From assembly GCA_007121055.1 (NCBI GenBank), contig SKMM01000379.1, forward strand, positions 1-8,111: DNA of 8,111 nt, given 5' to 3'. Below are positions 7,017 through 8,111 of the stretch, one piece after another (positions within the stretch are counted from its first letter, which is position 1; each line of letters begins with the position of its first letter). The stretch is from Paracoccaceae bacterium (GTDB lineage Bacteria > Pseudomonadota > Alphaproteobacteria > Rhodobacterales > Rhodobacteraceae). The position numbers were made by a program, and so were the translations under genes. Under the pieces are notes generated by a model, which was given only the letters and a program-made list of their open reading frames with translations, did no database searches and was not told the DNA's origin.

Positions 7017-7067
7017 GGTTATGGCCGCCCGCTGCGCGATTTGAGGGCTCCGCGCGCGGCCATAACC
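7017..7067. repeat. Perfect 12-bp inverted repeat between two IS remnants
   Basis: GGTTATGGCCGC (7017-7028) is repeated in exact inverse as GCGGCCATAACC (7056-7067), with a 27-nt spacer that itself contains GCGCG/CGCGC (7034-7038 with 7051-7055). It lies between the start of the minus-strand IS256 fragment and the truncated plus-strand IS481 fragment. It could be paired IS termini, an IS256 end, or a stem upstream of the transposase gene that limits transcription entering from outside. No gene product spans it. Confidence 0.6.
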
Positions 7068-7090
7068 TCCTGTGGCGCTCCATCCCAACA

Positions 7091-7423
7091 TGCTATGGCC
7101 GGGAGTTCTGCGGCACCGAGCGCCACCCCTACGAGCTCTACCTCGACCTCAACGGCATCGAGCACCGCCGCACCAAGGTCCGCTCGCCGAAGACCAACGG
7201 CTTCGTCAAGCGCTTCAACGGCACCGGCCTCGACGAGGTCTTCCGCGTGAAGATGCGCGAGCGGTTCTACGACAGCGTCGAGGCGCTGCAGGTCGACCTC
7301 GACGCGTGGCTCGTGTTCTACAACACCGAGCGCCCGCACCTCGGATATCGAAACATGGGCCGACGCCCCATCGAAACCGTCATGTCATTCGTCAGTCAAG
7401 AAGGTTACGTGGACACCCTCTAA
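7091..7423 (+). pseudogene. IS481-family transposase, C-terminal fragment, 5'-truncated
   Basis: A 110-residue frame ending in TAA (7421-7423) matches the C-terminal half of the integrase-core (DDE, rve) transposases of the IS481 group: GREFCGTERHPYELYL..., HRRTKVRSPKTNGFV, FYDSVEALQVDLDAWL, and the highly typical FYNTERPHLGYRNMGRRPIETV. Family length is about 310-380 residues, so roughly two-thirds is missing and no start codon or RBS precedes it. Both remaining catalytic positions are altered. The usual T-D-N-G reads T-C-Y-G at 7088-7099, and the glutamate of NGFVERFN is lysine (codon 7208-7210). The gene is dead by truncation and by active-site loss. The coding end overlaps a plausible right terminus ending ACA at 7425. 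Confidence 0.88.
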
Positions 7424-7425
7424 CA
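7403..7425 (+). mobile_element. Possible right terminus of the IS481-like element
   Basis: The stop codon of the transposase fragment lies in a sequence ending CACCCTCTAACA. Its inverse begins TGTTAGAGGGTG, the TGT...ACA form expected of IS481-type ends, in which the stop codon often falls within the terminal repeat. No matching left end is present in the window, consistent with loss of that end. Confidence 0.35.
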
Positions 7426-7618
7426 TAAGAAACAATCCGTTCTCAGCCGGATCGGAAGAACGCCTTTGCGGGGGCAGGTGGCGGAGCGAGCGGGTTTCAA
7501 GCGGACGGTTTGCAGACTTGATCAGCAGCTCAGTGCCGTAAGGCCGAGGAAAGGCTCACCTTGCTCCAACCTGCGCCATTGGTGCCCGCTGATGCAGCCA
7601 ACCACGCGATATGAACGC
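7426..7618. other. Spacer between IS remnants, nothing recognised
   Basis: About 190 bases without a recognisable coding frame on either strand. The composition is less GC-rich than the surrounding genes. It may be interior debris of the element whose end is at 7619-7688. No tRNA T-arm or acceptor pairing was found. Confidence 0.4.
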
Positions 7619-7688
7619 GGTGCGGAACCTTTGCCCCGAAACGGCGGAAACTTAGCCCGAGACGGCGCTACCTTTCGCCCGATTCACA
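7619..7688. mobile_element. Three tandem ~22-bp repeats with TGT end, probable IS21-like terminus
   Basis: Three adjacent degenerate copies lie at 7619-7640 (GGTGCGGAACCTTTGCCCCG...), 7641-7661 (ACGGCGGAAACTTAGCCCG...) and 7662-7683 (ACGGCGCTACCTTTCGCCCG...). They share the pattern GCGg-a-a/c-ctTt-CCCGA. Reading inward on the minus strand, the array begins TGTGAATCGGG at 7688. Multiple internal repeats next to a TG/TGT tip are characteristic of IS21-family ends, where they serve as transposase-binding sites. No istA or istB coding sequence is visible, so this is at most a terminal remnant. The putative tip is 3 bp from the stop codon of the complex I gene. The repeat array is seen directly; the IS21 assignment is inference from pattern. 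Confidence 0.45.
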
Positions 7689-7691
7689 GCC

Positions 7692-8003
7692 TCAGTGAGT
7701 CCAGGCTCCGCGGCGGTCGGTGGCGAAATTCTCGCCGTAGCCGCGGGGACGGATGTTGGGGCGGCGCTGGCGGGGGTCGAGGGCGACGAAATCGATGCCG
7801 TGGTCGCGGGCATAGGCCTCGGCGGCCTCGCGGGTTTCGAAATGCAGGCGGACCTGGCTGTTCATGTCGCCCGAGCTGGTCCAGCCCATCAGCGGGTCCA
7901 CCGCGCGGGGCTGCTCGGGGCTGAACTCCAGCACCCAGCGCTTGTGCCGGGCCGGGCCGGACTGGGTGGCCGGGCGGGAAGGCATGTAGATACGGGCACG
8001 CAC
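7692..8003 (-). CDS. Respiratory complex I accessory subunit, NDUFS4/18-kDa (AQDQ) homologue
   Basis: This 103-residue protein belongs to the 'ETC complex I subunit conserved region' family. Alphaproteobacteria such as Paracoccus carry this homologue of mitochondrial NDUFS4 as a supernumerary subunit on the peripheral arm of NADH:ubiquinone oxidoreductase, where it helps assembly or stability. Visible hallmarks are an N-terminal RARIYMPSRPATQSG, the core KRWVLEF and DPLMGWTSSGDMNSQVRLHF, the EAAEAYARDHGIDF segment, and the near-invariant C-terminus GYGENFATDRRGAWTH. A GTG start at 8003 is preferred because AAAAGGAG (8020-8013) lies 9 nt upstream. The frame is open further, but that stretch is non-conserved leader. 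A later ATG (7985) would cut off conserved residues. The gene is intact, monocistronic here, and convergent with the cassette. Insertion-sequence debris begins immediately after its stop. Confidence 0.92.
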   Translation of the reverse strand: MRARIYMPSRPATQSGPARHKRWVLEFSPEQPRAVDPLMGWTSSGDMNSQVRLHFETREAAEAYARDHGIDFVALDPRQRRPNIRPRGYGENFATDRRGAWTH

Positions 8004-8028
8004 GGCGCAACACTCCTTTTGAGGCGCC

Positions 8029-8057
8029 AAGATGCCGCCGCGCCGCCCCCGGCGCAA
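8029..8057 (-). promoter_or_regulatory. Weak candidate promoter for the NDUFS4-like gene
   Basis: On the minus strand TTGCGC (8057-8052) is followed after exactly 17 bp by CATCTT (8034-8029). This would place the transcription start near 8022, about 20 nt before the GTG start and just ahead of the RBS. Each hexamer matches the consensus only in part, so the call rests on spacing and position. Confidence 0.35.
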
Positions 8058-8111
8058 GGGGTTTCCGGGCCCGGGCGCACGCGCGCGCCCCGATGTCGCT
8101 GCGGGGCCGGC

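Noticed and set aside
7072..7428. A 118-codon plus-strand frame over the IS481 fragment
   Set aside because: It is a different frame from the one showing clear transposase motifs (ending at 7423) and has no recognisable content.
7466..7924. A 152-codon plus-strand frame overlapping the complex I gene
   Set aside because: Its second half is antisense to the well-supported NDUFS4-like gene, and its first half resembles no known family.
1..8111. CRISPR array, phage attachment site, riboswitch or replication origin
   Set aside because: There are no regularly spaced identical repeats, no integrase or tRNA-associated duplication, no known aptamer core, and no iteron or DnaA-box cluster seen by reading both strands.

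Overview
The window is very GC-rich. Third-codon positions are strongly biased to G/C, and the gene families (soxG, a TAXI-type TRAP system, a bacterial NDUFS4 homologue) are typical of an alphaproteobacterium, most likely Rhodobacterales (Rhodobacter/Paracoccus/Roseobacter type). No rRNA, tRNA or CRISPR was recognised.

Layout. (1) Positions 3-413 hold the 3' part of a sarcosine oxidase gamma subunit gene (soxG), the end of a methylamine/sarcosine catabolic operon that starts outside the window. (2) Positions 410-6125 hold a same-strand cassette. A good promoter overlaps the soxG stop codon. It is followed by a secreted TAXI-family TRAP substrate-binding protein, a strong intrinsic terminator/attenuator, a fused 4TM/12TM TRAP permease with a C-terminal DUF3394-like domain, a small UspA-family protein, and a PLP-dependent class III aminotransferase. 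The last three genes are tightly spaced (36 nt and 4 nt gaps) and are probably one transcript. A coherent reading is uptake of an organic acid or amino compound, with UspA as a possible regulator and the aminotransferase as the first or an early catabolic step. The substrate cannot be read from the sequence. (3) Positions 6126-7688 are a graveyard of insertion sequences. It contains a frame-disrupted N-terminal fragment of an IS256-family transposase (minus strand), a 5'-truncated and catalytically altered IS481-family transposase C-terminus (plus strand), a 12-bp inverted repeat between them, and three tandem ~22-bp repeats ending in a TGT terminus that look like the end of an IS21-like element. 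(4) Positions 7692-8003 (minus strand) encode an intact NDUFS4/18-kDa-type accessory subunit of respiratory complex I, with its RBS and a weak candidate promoter at the right edge.

No wholly new system is evident. The most interesting biology is the transporter-UspA-aminotransferase cassette of unknown substrate and the layered IS remnants that abut the complex I gene within 3 bp of its stop codon.
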